A DNA stretch of 64,000 nt from Metaphire vulgaris (lineage: Eukaryota; Annelida; Clitellata; Crassiclitellata; Megascolecidae), in assembly GCA_018105865.1 (NCBI GenBank), contig CM030852.1, positions 11,924,245-11,988,244 on the forward strand. Reading direction: 5' to 3'. Both the position numbers and the translations under genes were made by a program. Shown one piece after another: positions 9,601-18,960 of this stretch (positions within the stretch are counted from its first letter, which is position 1; each line of letters starts with the position of its first letter). The notes under the pieces are model-generated. The model saw only the letters and a program-made list of their open reading frames with translations, was not told where the DNA came from and ran no database searches.

Positions 9601-12320
9601 TTAATTTTATCGTCTGTTTCAAACACATAGGTGTTCATCGGGGACGCCTCAGACCACAAACCACAGTGCTCATCGGCAGAGCAGACTGTAGCTGAGGAGG
9701 GAAGGTTCGGTCCAGGTCAAAAGCCAAAAATCAGTCAGGGCTATACCAAGACTTAAGGAGGAAATAAATAAGTTTTAAGGTGACGCCTAAAAATATCTAG
9801 AGAAGAGGCCATCCGAATATCAAGGGGAAGGGAGTTCCAAACATATGGAGATGCATAACTAAAAGCCCTACACCCAGATTTAGTGCGACGAAAGGGAATT
9901 TCAAGAAGGCATTTATTTGCAGACCTCGTGGATATATATGGCTGATGATATAATAGCATTTCTCGAAGATAAGTGGGATGCTGATTTCTTAGTATCTTAA
10001 AAGTGAGGTAGAAATTTTGAACTTAATACGTTGTTCAATGGGAAGCCAATGCAACCTACGAAGGACAGGGGTAATGTGATCAAATTTACCCATTGGAATT
10101 ACAATTCTCGCAACAGCATTTTGAATAGTCTGGAGACGTTGGAGAGAACACTTCGGCAACCCGAAAAAAGCGAATTACAATAGTCGATTTTAGACGAAAT
10201 AAATGCATTAGCTAAGATTATTGAAGACCTTGTGATAATGGAAGCAATGTTTCAAGGAGTGCCGAAAATTCCGAAAGAAAATCCGTGAATGTAGAGGTAT
10301 GTTTAGTCGACAATGGGGGACGGTAGATGGTCAGGAATGAAAAAGAGGATCGTGATATTGAGCATTTAACTAGGAGAGACCCAAATGAATTATAGCATGG
10401 GATTGGGACCTTTTCTAATTTTAAATACGGTTGAAAAAACAAGAACAACTCCACCACCCTTTCCACTCGGACGCGGTTCATGAACTATCGAATAGCGTAT
10501 TGACGGAGACTGACTCGCAAGACGTCTATTCAAGGCAGCGATCGTTTTCTCAAGTCAATACGCTAAATGTATCTACTAGGGTTGACCACACATCTATGTG
10601 TTTGTCTCTGCCTATGTCTCTGTCTATCTGTCTCTTTGTCTCTGACTGTCTGTCTGTCTGTCTCTCCTTCTCGTTCCCCTTCTCGTTCTCTCCCTCCATC
10701 TCTACTCTAAGAGGCATTTTACTGGCAAATCAAATAAAGAACTAACTTAGAGAGAGAACTTTTTGTGCTTTTAGGGTTGACGCTCTCAGCAGGCGAGGAG
10801 AAAGAACTTCTGAAGTGGGAGAACATTAACGCCGATGAATTTTTGCGTAAAAGAGATTGGGACGAAAAAGAAGCGACAGACAAAATCGCCAGCAACAGGT
10901 GCCATACAATACCAAACCTCGTCCGTTCCTTATAACGACAAAGACGTCTTACTGCTACTTGAAGTTATATTTTAGATCACGGGGGGGGGGGTAGTGCTCG
11001 ATGTAGAACTTGATCTTGCGTGCGGGGGTCGTACTCTGAAAACCCATCCTCCTATTTTTCACTAATTTTACTTAATATTTTTAAAGGAATGTACGAGATT
11101 AGCACTGTCTATGTGAGGAAGCATTTGATATTGTATTTATTAATCTATTATAATTATTGGCTTGTGGGACCCAATCGAGCTTTTTGGATCTGCCCATATA
11201 CATTTTATAAGAAACGTTTTAGAGCTTTACTTTTGATTTCTTCTTATTTACTGAAAGAAAAAACGTTAATCTTTCCTTTGAATAAATAAGTCATTCCGAG
11301 CAGTCCTAGATGTTCACCAGAACAACCGTGTAACTTGTCTAGCTGAGCATTTGCCATTATCGTCATTAAAGTTCTATGAAAATAGAGGATGGGGCCAGTT
11401 TACCGCATGGAAGGGGATATTGTGGTAAAGGGTTATAGAATTCCAAAAGCTTGGCCGTAATGTGTGATACGAAATAATGATTTGCACACAGCCCGGATTT
11501 GTTACGCTTGCCTCACAATTCGAAATCTTCGAAAACTTCATGCGATTGTGAAAACAATTATTACAAAATAATGCAACCCAATTGTCAGCATTCGTAGTGA
11601 AGCATGAACGACTTCAATTCCGTTGCATGCATGTAGGTTTGAATCGATTCTTAACAAAGTGGATGAAATTTCCGCAAAGATTCCACAGCTTGAAAATCTC
11701 GAGAAACGTCTTAAACAACTGGAAAATCAGGTTCACGAGATAACTCTCTGTATCTCTCATGATTATGATCATGATCATCATGATCATCATCTCATCATGT
11801 TATCACACTTCTGTTTTGGTCATGTTAGAACTATTTTATCGGGTGTCGTTGTGTTGACTTTCTTGAAATCTACAACAGAAAGATCTGAACCATGATATGT
11901 TGGATGCGCAACCTCAAGATTGTTCTATACTACTATACTAGCATACACATGACTGGTCGAAAAAAATCAGATTTATACAGCGCCGGCAATCTTTCTGTGA
12001 TACTTCAGTATCATAAAACTCTAATTCATATTCATTTTAAATTTCTAATCTTCAGTCAAACACCTTTTTAAAAATCTTTTTTCTTCTGCTACGGCATCTA
12101 TTATATATTGTCATCGTCATTAGGGCTACTCATTACTTGTACTTTCATCATACATGTTGATTAAGCCACTATCTAATATCAATAAGTTTTAATCATTGTC
12201 ATTATCTCTTGTCATTATCAGTGATAGTCTTGCAGTATTTTAATTGCTGTGTTTTCAGCTGAGCTGAAGACAAGGACAATTCGAGAAATACTGAAAAATT
12301 CTATAAACGCTGTGCGATGA
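31..12320 (+). CDS. TRPM-family cation channel, 3' part (exons from pre-S1 to stop)
   Basis: A transient receptor potential melastatin channel, most like TRPM2/TRPM8, reconstructed from eleven exons. Seen in order: the end of the TRPM homology region (WTGELSDDNHFFKV), S1 ending in KFREKE, S2 (IAYFAFLLLFG), S3-S4 (DIWNIMDIITIITFLAGM then RIILALNF), S5 and pore helix (WWNMFGELGIDE), an extracellular loop with several cysteines, S6 (NVLMLNLLIAMF), the TRP helix (VVWKMQRYHLVREY) with the PPP motif, and a short coiled coil (LENLEKRLKQLENQ). Intron phases agree from S2 to the stop. The gene starts before the window. TRPM channels are plasma-membrane cation channels. Unlike TRPM2, no NUDT9-like domain follows; the frame stops right after the coiled coil. 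Introns are loaded with transposable elements. The family call is firm; the subtype is not. Confidence 0.92.
558..647 (+). CDS. TRPM exon, S1
   Basis: The frame reads HFPPFIAPILLKFREKE and then a polar linker, the TRPM S1 segment and its conserved FRE end. An acceptor AG at 556-557 keeps phase 0 with the previous exon; a stronger-looking AG at 545-546 would need phase 1. The donor is GTAGTA at 648. The start is uncertain by 11 bases. Confidence 0.7.
783..880 (+). repeat. Dispersed ~80-bp repeat, copy 1
   Basis: A run of AAGT units leads into AAAATCTCGT, then a TTATAcAGCGC core and GTAGCTGCTTATTC. The same block recurs near 4650 and 25775, so it is an interspersed repeat, possibly a SINE or LINE end. 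The rest of 266-2300 apart from listed elements shows no coding signal. Confidence 0.6.
1345..1455 (-). mobile_element. SINE-like fragment (reverse copy)
   Basis: On the minus strand this is about 110 bases closely resembling 6115-6250: GCAGTGGCAAACTACTCT-like, then a GCGTTAGCCACCTGC-like and a GATCAGCGCTG-like block. The family is the one whose complete copy with a tRNA-like head lies at 5715-5990. Confidence 0.55.
1490..1992 (+). mobile_element. RTE-like LINE, 3' end of reverse-transcriptase ORF (broken)
   Basis: Translations in shifting frames read YGCESWTIK, KWFRRILRI, RRRMKWTGHILRM, then GRRSKGRPKRRWMDG and EDLHMAG. This is the C-terminal tail typical of RTE-type LINE reverse transcriptases (GRR-x-GRPRKRW). 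At least one frameshift near 1720 and stops make it a dead fragment inside a TRPM intron. Confidence 0.75.
2086..2212 (-). pseudogene. 5S-rRNA-like sequence (pseudogene or 5S-derived SINE)
   Basis: The minus strand carries the internal-promoter blocks of eukaryotic 5S rRNA in order: AACCGGTT, GAAGTTAAGCAACGT, CGGTTAGTACTTGGACGGG, TGACC, then CCTGG. Ends and middle diverge from a functional 5S gene, so it is read as a pseudogene or the head of a 5S-derived SINE. It sits in a TRPM intron. Confidence 0.75.
2374..2424 (+). CDS. TRPM exon, S1-S2 linker
   Basis: The acceptor is CTTACTTACAG ending at 2373, the donor is GTAACT at 2425, and the length is 17 codons in phase 0. It reads KIGYFFKAPVIKFGYNC, equivalent to the FFTAPVVVF stretch before S2 in vertebrate TRPM2. 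The open frame extends upstream to about 2296, so an earlier acceptor (for example after CTCCAG near 2317) is possible. Confidence 0.75.
2451..2712. repeat. Compound trinucleotide microsatellite (CTA, AAT, ATT, CAT, AGC)
   Basis: Long runs of ACT, AAT, ATT and CAT units follow one another. Frames here translate to Asn, Ile, Met or Tyr runs and are not genes. Confidence 0.95.
2855..2935 (+). mobile_element. LINE/SINE 3'-tail fragment
   Basis: The block AGTGGTTTTCACACAGGC, then TTAGCCTCCTAA, then an ACACTTTAAA-like end recurs at 14385 directly after the LINE ORF and, reversed, at 24150 and 31340. It is a shared retroposon tail. Confidence 0.55.
2977..3105 (+). CDS. TRPM exon, S2
   Basis: The acceptor is TGTTTCAG ending at 2976, and the donor CAG|GTACGA follows 3105. 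It is exactly 43 codons in phase 0: IAYFAFLLLFGIILLTDFYP and onward to LIFEEIRQ, a close match to the S2 and S2-S3 loop of TRPM channels, including the conserved EE(M/I)RQ. Confidence 0.9.
3265..4058. mobile_element. Foldback DNA element with ~200-bp inverted arms
   Basis: The arms 3265-3462 and 3873-4058 are near-perfect reverse complements, from TAGTAGGGTCAT at the left end to the mirror image at the right. The arms share CAAGATGGCCGCCAATGGAT. Between them lies a minus-strand open frame of 136 codons (3458-3868) with SLNCPFEIAEGKPEVIIVNN and GANPNTHRTN; similar stretches are familiar from invertebrate repeat-borne ORFs of unknown function. The whole element lies in the TRPM S2-S3 intron. 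Confidence 0.8.
3458..3868 (-). CDS. ORF inside foldback element, function unknown
   Basis: A single open frame of 136 residues between the inverted arms. The recognisable part reads DVLVLRDFWAVTDNKRSLNC, CPFEIAEGKPEVIIVNNDDF, and SDTLIGANPNTHRTNVCYVQ. I recognise the EIAEGKP-x-(I/V)-NDDF-x-x-DTL pattern from ORFs repeated in invertebrate genomes but know no function. The N-terminal start overlaps the right arm and the C-terminus runs into the left arm, so this is probably a remnant. Confidence 0.4.
   Translation of the reverse strand: MSVIIHGTTKSRERVNVCRPMRRHSLSVIYDDVLVLRDFWAVTDNKRSLNCPFEIAEGKPEVIIVNNDDFKSDTLIGANPNTHRTNVCYVQSLIWWTATSFKCNVANFRHNHLITSVIVNLYAHLIKICQKISTAI
4293..4556 (+). CDS. 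TRPM exon, S3-S4 and S4-S5 linker
   Basis: The acceptor is GTTTACAG ending at 4292 and the donor is ATG|GTATTG. It is 88 codons in phase 0. It encodes DIWNIMDIITIITFLAGMIL (S3), a loop with two cysteines, RIILALNFMTFFFRILHLFS (S4), then RELGPKLVMIGKM, the typical TRPM S4-S5 linker. Confidence 0.93.
4650..4730 (+). repeat. Dispersed ~80-bp repeat, copy 2
   Basis: AAGTAAGTAAAATCTCGT followed by TTATATAGCGCTTTGG and GTAGCTGCTTATTC matches copies at 783 and 25775. The intron around it (4560-5380) shows nothing else identifiable. Confidence 0.6.
5386..5429. repeat. TA dinucleotide microsatellite
   Basis: An uninterrupted TA run just before the S5 exon acceptor of the TRPM gene. Confidence 0.97.
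5448..5622 (+). CDS. TRPM exon, S5 and pore helix
   Basis: The acceptor is GGTATTCCAG ending at 5447, and the donor GTCAAG at 5623 leaves phase 1, which fits the next exon (G+GT = Gly). It reads LFYFMIILLVFIAAYGIASH (S5), then the pore helix and filter region SWWNMFGELGIDE. A TA microsatellite ends 18 bases before the acceptor. Confidence 0.9.
5715..5990 (+). mobile_element. tRNA-derived SINE
   Basis: A tRNA-like head has an A-box-like TGGCAGAGTGG near 5718 and a perfect B box GGTTCGATTCC at 5762-5772, about 43 bases apart. A non-tRNA body follows (AACGTGGGTCTGGGAAGAG onward). The body recurs at 6115-6250 and reversed at 1345-1455. It is a SINE, not a functional tRNA gene: no clean cloverleaf 3' acceptor is seen. 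Confidence 0.75.
6115..6250 (+). mobile_element. SINE body fragment
   Basis: Shares the GGGTCTAGGGAAAGCAGTGG block and the CACGGAGATCAGCGCTGG block with the other SINE copies; the tRNA-like head is missing. Confidence 0.55.
6272..6900 (-). other. ~258-bp direct tandem duplication with an unidentified ORF
   Basis: GACCAAAGACAATGGA starts two copies, at 6272 and 6530, followed by diverged but alignable sequence. The second copy has a minus-strand open frame (6557-6898, 113 codons) with MTIKVKEQYVVEYTEE and WQIVIRVEQVENRWIKTSG; the first copy is degenerate. I do not recognise the protein. The region is in the TRPM intron before the pore-S6 exon and may be an old repeat. Confidence 0.4.
7515..7905. 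mobile_element. hAT-like miniature element (MITE), 391 bp
   Basis: The terminal inverted repeat CAAAGCTCGATCATACG is present at both ends, flanked by an 8-bp target duplication CGTTAGAG (7507-7514 and 7906-7913). The interior is rich in palindromic CGTATGATACG-type units and has no coding capacity. It ends 38 bases upstream of the S6-exon acceptor. Confidence 0.8.
7944..8136 (+). CDS. TRPM exon, pore turret and S6
   Basis: The acceptor is GTTCGTAG ending at 7943 and the donor is GTAAAC at 8137. It reads EACDNKTYAEQCASLDEEE, then CPSIDWLVPIILAIYVLITN and NVLMLNLLIAMF, the TRPM S6 signature. Phase 1 in and phase 2 out both match the neighbours. A miniature transposon ends 38 bases before the acceptor. 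Confidence 0.92.
8988..9163 (+). CDS. TRPM exon, TRP helix
   Basis: The acceptor is TGTGTTTCAG and the donor is A|GTGAGTAAG. It reads SDTFSKIQGQTNVVWKMQRY, LVREYESRP, then PPPLIVLAHIYLFI. The TRP helix with its invariant Trp-Lys-x-Gln-Arg and the proline run is characteristic of the family. Confidence 0.93.
9535..9598. repeat. ATT microsatellite at LINE 3' end
   Basis: A long ATT run adjoining the 3' end of the minus-strand LINE that follows; probably its tail. Confidence 0.9.
9600..10490 (-). mobile_element. L2/CR1-like LINE remnant (internally deleted)
   Basis: Read on the minus strand, an endonuclease-domain piece (TIYRPPLSTKHTSTFTDF and EFSALLETLLPL) is followed directly by the reverse-transcriptase C-terminus: LQRLQTIQNAVARIV, HITPVLRRLHWLPI, then AFSYASPYVWNSLPLDIR. 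The central RT palm is deleted and there are frameshifts. It lies between the TRP-helix exon and the next TRPM exon. Confidence 0.8.
10775..10898 (+). CDS. TRPM exon, post-TRP cytoplasmic helix
   Basis: The acceptor is GTGCTTTTAG and the donor is AG|GTGCCA. It reads LTLSAGEEKELLKWENINAD then EFLRKRDWDEKEA, matching the conserved E-x-x-LL-x-WE segment that follows the TRP helix in TRPM2. Phases match on both sides. Confidence 0.88.
11637..11749 (+). CDS. TRPM exon, coiled coil
   Basis: The acceptor is GCATGTAG ending at 11636. It reads RFESILNKVDEISAKIPQ, then LENLEKRLKQLENQVHEI, a heptad pattern like the C-terminal coiled coil of TRPM channels. The donor at 11750 (GTATCT) leaves phase 1, which fits the next exon. 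If unspliced, the frame would run to a stop near 11895 through a His/Asp-rich stretch. Confidence 0.8.
12259..12320 (+). CDS. TRPM terminal exon with stop codon
   Basis: The acceptor is TGTGTTTTCAG ending at 12258. In phase it reads ELKTRTIREILKNSINAVR and then TGA at 12318-12320, extending the coiled coil in line with the vertebrate TRPM2 segment before its NUDT9-like domain. The small size makes this less certain than the upstream exons. Confidence 0.65.
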
Positions 12321-12831
12321 ATGGACGATGCATCTTCGCTCCGCAAACAAGAAGCGTCATTATTAGTCCCCGTTCAATTTGACCATTGCGTCAAATTTTG
12401 TCTTCCGTTTAAACCTGATCCTGATCCATATAGTAGTAGTATTTTTTTCAGTGTATTATAGCGCTTTTAATTTTGTTTTCAATTACTGTATATTTGTTTG
12501 CCTTTCCATATATTCTAAAGTTTTCCAGATGCTGTATTTGTTAGTCCAATTCTTCTTATTTTATCTTATATCTGATCATAAAACATTTGAAGTAATCGTG
12601 GTTGTCCTTAATGCTGGGAATAAGAACATATTTGAATTGTTATTTTAGCTTTTCTAAATGTCCATCGTCCTCAATTCTCATCTTACTCTAGTTTCGGACT
12701 GATTTTCATTTTTCAAACGCTACTTGAATATTTAATCTCTCCACCCTCGGAATTAATTATCTCTGACGATTTTAATTTTCAGATGGATACTGATTCATAT
12801 CAGACTATTCAGCTAATTAGCCTATTAAACT

Positions 12832-14445
12832 TTGTTGATCTTAAGTGTGTTTGATGGAAATGAAGAAGAAATGCTAACAGATATAGTGTGTACAAAAGAA
12901 TGTGTTATCAAGGTTTTGACCAATTTAAAGACAGACAAGAGCCCAGGATTAGATGGCTTACATCCAAAGTTTCTTTATGAGGTTCGAAATGAAATAGGAC
13001 ATGCAATTGCTTTGATAATCAATGAATCACTCAGAACTGGAGTAGTACCACAAGACTGGAGAGACGCATTAGTCAGCCCACTGTTCAAGAAGAGAAAACG
13101 AAGTGAACCAAGCAATTACAGACCAGTGAGCCTAACATCTGTAATCGGTAAAGTTATGGAAAAAATGCTGAAAGAAAGCATTTTGGAGCATTTGACTAGG
13201 CATAAAATTGTTAAAGATAGTCAGCATGGATTTACAAAGGGGCGTCCATGCCTGACCAACCTGTTGGACTTTCTGGAGGAGGTTTTTGATAAGCTAGACA
13301 AGGGCAAGGCAGTAGACATACTGTAATATATTTAGATTTTGCCAAAGCTTTTGATAAAGTACCCCACATAAGGCTGGCTGCCAAACTGAAGTCCTGTGGA
13401 ATAAGGGGCAATATTCTCAGATGGATCGAAAATTGGTTGAAGGGAAGAAGACAGAAGGTTGGCATTAGGGGAGGCCATTCGCAATGGGCAAGAGTTATCA
13501 GTGGAGTGCCTCAGGGCTCAGTGCTTGGGACATTGCTTTTTCTAATATATATAAATGATATCGATAAAGGATTACTGTCCAAAATTTCAAAGTTTGCCGA
13601 TGATACAAAGTTATGCAGAAATATAGACTCGGAGGATGATGCAAAAATTTTACAAGAAGATCTAAGGAAATTGTTTCAGTGGTCTGTGGACTGGCAGATG
13701 CTTTTCAATATTGATAAATGTTCTGTAATGCATGTTGGGAAGTCTAATAATGGTAATGAATATTCTTTAGAGGGGAAGGTTCTAACCACAACAGAAAAAG
13801 AAAGAGACTTGGGGATAATCACCCATAGAAGTATGAATCCATCTCAACAATGCCTGGAGGCAGCAAAAAAGGGAAACCAAATGTTGGGAATGGTGAAAAG
13901 GACAATTGTGAGTCGTGACAAAGAGATAATCATTAAACTTTATAAGTCATTAGTAGGCCTCATCTGGAATACTGTGTTCAGGCTTGAATCCATTCTTGAA
14001 AAAGATATAGAACTTTTAGAAAAAGTAAAAGACGAGCAACGAAGATGGTCAATGGGTGCCATAATTTAAGCTACGAAAAAGACTTCAATATTGTGGACTG
14101 ACAACATTAGAAAGGAGAAGAGAGAGAGGGGATTTGATAGAAACATACAAAATAATGACTGGGAAAGTAGATGTGCCATATGATCGATTCTTTACATTGG
14201 CACACTTAAAGAGGCCACAAGTGCAAATTGTTTAAGCAGAGGGTTGGTCCAAGAAAAAACTTTTTTTAGTGCAAGGGTTGTGGACAAATGGAACAGTTTG
14301 GACGAGGTGGGAGTGACAGTTGAAACAGTGAACGGATTCAAAGGCTATCTAGATAAACTAGGTTATTGAATGCAGATGGTTACATCAGTGGTTTTCACAC
14401 AGGCTTACTTAGCCTCCTAAACCACTTAAAATCACATTATTATTA
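12832..14445 (+). mobile_element. CR1/L2-type LINE, reverse transcriptase with frameshift and 3' tail
   Basis: The RT motifs are in order: KSPGLDGLHPKFL, SPLFKK, NYRPVSLTSVIGKVMEK, QHGFTKGRPCLTNLLDF (frame 1, to 13326), then after a frameshift near 13320 YLDFAKAFDKVPH, GVPQGSVLGTLLFLIYIND, the FADD catalytic box, and DLGIITHRSMNPSQQ. A further shift near 14060 leads to the end (GDLIETYKIMTGKVDVPYDR, then VVDKWNSLDEV and GYLDKLGY, stop near 14368). A 3' tail with AGTGGTTTTCACACAGGC and short ATT repeats follows. No 5' endonuclease is seen, so it is 5'-truncated and dead. Confidence 0.88.
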
Positions 14446-14584
14446 TTATAAGTGTGTTTCATTCTCAACTCATGATAAGGGGGCATATTTTTGCTTGTCA
14501 GGTGTGATAAGAGTGAATTTGGGGCGACGGATTTGCCAGAGGCATGGGCGGCAAGAGTGCACGCTACGCCACTGATTTAGAGTG

Positions 14585-15430
14585 CTGATTCCAAATATGG
14601 CATCAGATTTCCTCTATTAGCTCTAGTTTTTGAGATACGTTCATATAACCGTAGACTGTAAGTGCATGATAATTGCCTATATCACATGGCGAAAAATTTG
14701 TGTTGCCCTGTTGCCTTCGAAGTAAGACCTGTTTCTTAGTATATTAATTTATGGGTTCTGATTCCAAATATGGCATCAGATTTCCTATATCAGCTCTATT
14801 TTTTTAGATACGGCCATACATCCTATATTGGAAGTGCATGATGATTATATCTATTTGGTCTATGTAGTTTTTGATTGCTCTCACCTAAAGGTCTTTGTTA
14901 TTAACATTAAAGGTTTCATATTTCCAGAAGAAATAAATTTAAATATATGCAGTGTTATAAATTATATTATTTAATTAAATAAGTATGATTCATGACAACT
15001 GTTATGAGGTAATTGTGGATGCAGGAGCAGCAACAGACATCCAGGACACATTTAGAAATACAATTGCATGTTAAATTCTTGAAGTGTCATTTTTTCTTAT
15101 TTTAAGTGTGACAAAATGAACGACAACTAATTCACTCATTAATATAGTTGTATCTAAATATATAATAGTTGTTGCTTTGAAGATTTTGCTGTTCAAAGAT
15201 AGAATTCGAATAGATTAAGGATTCTTCATTTAACGCATTTTAGTAGAACCAAAATACAAAAACGTCTAAGCCGCATCTCAAAAACTAGAGACGATGAAGC
15301 AAACGGATAACATTTTTGGAATCAGGGCACCAAAATTACTCAAGAACAGGTCTTACTTTTCTGGCAACAAACTGTATATTGACCAATTCATTATAATGAA
15401 ATCTGCATGCTGTAAATAAAAATACAGGTA
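14585..15430. repeat. Tandem and inverted repeat block
   Basis: The block GATTCCAAATATGGCATCAG and its following 100 or so bases occur at about 14587 and again at about 14757. A diverged copy in opposite orientation lies near 15240-15360, sharing CTCTAGTTTTTGAGAT-like and AAGTAAGACCTGTT-like stretches. No gene is seen in 14445-15560. Confidence 0.55.
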
Positions 15431-15701
15431 TACATGAGAAGTAGTACATCAAGTAGCGATATATCAAAAGTTGACCTGATTGAGCAAAACCAATATTATA
15501 TGTAGATTTAGAACATTGAAATTGTCCTTAATCTGTTAAGAAAACGTAGACAATAAATTTGCTGTTGACCAGTATTATAATTATAAACAAAACTCGACGT
15601 TTAATTAATATCGTTCAATGCAATCCTATGTTCAATTGTGAAGGTAAGTTGCATGTAATCTCGTATCTAATCGTGTTCCATCATTCCAAAATTATCCACA
15701 C

Positions 15702-17782
15702 TCAGACGTCGCCATTTCGATATGAAATGTAATCTGAAACAAAACCAATATGGGCGGCGGCGTAAAGAAAAAAATCGGACAAGCTTCCAAAATGTCTCTC
15801 GGTGAAAAATGGGTTAAATTTTAAACGCATAATTTGTGTATGTTTCATGTGAACATCTGCAAAGCCAAGCCTTCGCTGACATCTACAACTAATGTAATTC
15901 AAAAATTTGTCAGTGCGTAATCTCAAAACAACGTTGCCTTCATCGCTATGAATGTCAGCCTGCGTGTCAAGGAGGCCATCCTTGAAAATCTTCCTATACA
16001 GAGAAACGAATCCGAATACGATTTGAACCTGTTTGTCAAATATGGCGCACCATTCACTCGTAATGATCAAAGGAAGCGATCGAAAAACGTTATTTGGTTC
16101 CTGAAAGTAGCGCTCGACTTTTAGCTTCACCTGTCAAACAGGTACCTTCGTTGCACACCTTGATCGCAGCTTTGTAGTCCATAAGGCAAGTGAATAGAAA
16201 ATTGGCTCGATAAGAAGCCGCAACAACAAACCATGGGCTTGGTAAATAGTCGACCATATCCTTTATCAATCTTGATAATATGAGTCGAGCAATATTTGTT
16301 AATGTACTGTTTTCTTTAGCGTTTGATACTAAAACAATATCGGTCTCCAGAGAACAGACAGACTGTGAACTTCCTCTTGTGATCAGCTTTTCAATAATAT
16401 TGTAATCAGAGAATCAGACAATGACACAGATACCTCATAATTTCCGATGCAACCAGATGTCATCGCCTTTTCGAGATAACCGGAGACGGCGGCGACAGCC
16501 AGCTTGTATTCGAGACTCTTTAATAAACATTTCTTCCGCAAACTCACAGTCTTTAGATGTGACAATATCCCCAGATGAAGATATTTTATGCTGCGCATAA
16601 ATTCTTTTGAATTCATAATATGTTTAAAAATCTGGACGGTCGTCTTCCGATCTAGCGGATTAATAACATTTCCATAAATGAAAGTTAGCTGCAGATAAAA
16701 TAACACCTTATTAGGAAGTGAAATCGAAACTTGACCTATTTGACAGGCCTTTGGCATTTCATTCAGGAGCGATCGAACGCAATTGTCTCCTTGGTGAAGA
16801 AGAAACTCGATTTCTTTACTAAAATCAATGTTATCGCTCAAATAATCGATCATGTTATTAGAAGGTATGAAATAGTTGGGACATCGTCGATCGATTAGCC
16901 ATTCGACCATTGTAGCGATCAACTCGACAACAGAAGTCTCTAGGTTCATTTCTTCCCAGAATTCACGAGGTTTTTCTTCACACGCCCAAAGCATCAAAGT
17001 CTTGAAGAAGTAGGTGCTTAGAACCGTTGAGTCTTCTCCACCACAACTCTTCACTACTTCGCTTTTGACCAATCTGACGAGATAATAAATCTGCACCTGA
17101 ACATCTGTTCAACTGTGAATCAATATGAGTTCCGCCTGTGAAAATGAAAATCTCCATTGTGTAGCGTCGTTTGGATTGATCTGATGAGGTTTTGCAACGA
17201 AATGACAACCGCTGTTAACGACTTTATCGATATCACACTTCAATGGCCAATGGTTATTTCGTTTCCTTGTCACCCACTCTGCGGCCTCTGGGGGCCAATG
17301 AGGACAGTGAATAGCTTCAACTTCGTCTGTTTTCAATTGTGTTATATGCTTCCAAGACGAATGATATTGCGAAAGGCTCTCGACAAAATGACTTGCCTTT
17401 TTATGCCGCGTAATATTCAGGATCTTCATGACAGAAGGACCTTTGACTTTTTTCTCCCAAACAAATTCTTATTCTCTCGGTCAACGTAGGGCCTTTGAAA
17501 GAACTGGTTGTCATTATTATCAGTGACAAGTTTTGCAAATCCCGCGTGAACATCTGTTGTGTATATCGTAAGGACTCTGGGTTTAAGTCTAAAATAAGAC
17601 GGGACTATTTCTCCTGGTGGAATGGCAATGAGATCGTCAGGCGAGACAAGAAAGTCAATATCAGTAAGATCTGAAAGCATCAAGTAGAACGGTCGTTCAA
17701 AGAAACTTCCTGTTGGCAAATACGATTGTTTATCTCTTTTTGATAAGAGCCAACAGAGAAATCTTTTGTATCCTCGATCCAT
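15702..17782 (-). pseudogene. Mab-21/cGAS-like nucleotidyltransferase-fold gene, copy A (pseudogene)
   Basis: Single-exon relative of B-F that still shows MDRGYKRFLCWLLS, LPTGSFFERPF, DLTDIDFLVSPDD, EAIHCPHWPPEAAEW, ATQWRFSFSQAELIL, CPNYFIPSNNMIDYLS and the C-terminal part through SDYISYRNGDV. It is broken by a one-base loss near 17440, a TGG-to-TGA nonsense change at 17109-17111, a one-base loss near 16390 and another frame change near 16120. It belongs with D and E (DIDFLVSPDD, SISLPNK) rather than B and C. It shares 3' and 5' flanks with D and E, so it arose by segmental duplication. Confidence 0.88.
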
Positions 17783-18199
17783 TTAACGTAACCGATTGCA
17801 CAGCGCCAATTAGACCGGATATGATTCTTTTAAGGAATGATTATTGTTATTTACATGAAGATCTCGGCAAATGCCATTGTCTAATTTTCACATAGAACTG
17901 AGGACGGGTACTATAAAAATTTACTGGCATCGTGCAATTCTCCAGTACTATTGTTCTTTGACAATGCTGTGCACAAGAACTCTGTTGATGGGTTTGGAAA
18001 TTCCTGTAAGCCCACAGGCATACATCATTAAGTTCAAATAACCTACTGCCTTCTGGTAAGACCTCTTATGAGCTACGAGTAACAAATTATGTTACTTATT
18101 GTATCGTCTATTTCATCATTAGAAATTCAATTTAATTCCATGTGATTGAAGTTACTTCATACCCAGTCGTCTTGACATATAAATCACGTCCATCGTGCC

Positions 18200-18960
18200 T
18201 GCAGAAATAACGCGACGTCGATTTACCGTTATTCTGGAAAATTGAATATTGTCAACATCTCGGCATATTTGTCGGGAATCAAAATTGTATCGAATAATCT
18301 TTTCACGCAATTACAAAGCTCAGTTAGAGAACTGCAAAAGGTCAATAATGCTCTTACAGTAACGCATCGCCGCCGTGTCGTTTTTCGTTTGTCACATCGT
18401 CACAAGACACGTCCTCTATTCAAGATACTTGTCCGCTTGGCCGATACGGGTAGGGCCCGTGCATTGTTCTCTCCATACATGTTCTCCATACATGTATGAT
18501 TCGCAAGAATGGGCAACTAGAACATGTTTGCCCTCTGGAATGTATAATTCATATGACTGCCAAAACAATATTGCACAATAGTGTAGCTGTGAAATAGTTT
18601 TTCTATAGATTTCAACAATAAACCGCCTATTTAAATTGGACCTCTGCAAGCCGACAGTGAGTTTATACTTCCAACGAGCCTGAAAGGCTAAACTAATACT
18701 AATACCGTGAGTGTATAGACTATGTCCCTGTTTCTGTATGTGTGTGCATTTGAATGTCTCTATACCATGGTGGCTTTCGCTCTATGCAGACTTGTCCATG
18801 GAACATATTTTTCTGCCCATCTCATCTCATCCCATGGCAATTCTTGCATATCCCATCTCAATCCATCACATCCCAGCCCAAGGGAATTCCATTATAATAT
18901 TAATTTGGAATAAGTCTACAGTTCAAATAAAATTTTAAAATTTATGAAAGTTTAGGTTTA
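18200..18960. repeat. Duplicated 5' flank of copy A
   Basis: About 750 bases upstream of copy A (minus strand) match the flanks of D (52780-53600) and E (57900-58745) and relics at 45700 and 46440. Open frames such as NIVNISAYLSGIKIVSN are interrupted differently in each copy, so I treat them as non-coding. It ends with a CCCATCCCATCTCATCC-type low-complexity stretch. Confidence 0.7.

Noticed and set aside
18242..18499. Small gene upstream of copy A (NIVNISAYLSGIKIVSN frame)
   Set aside because: The frame is broken differently in the four flank copies, with no sign of protein-level conservation.
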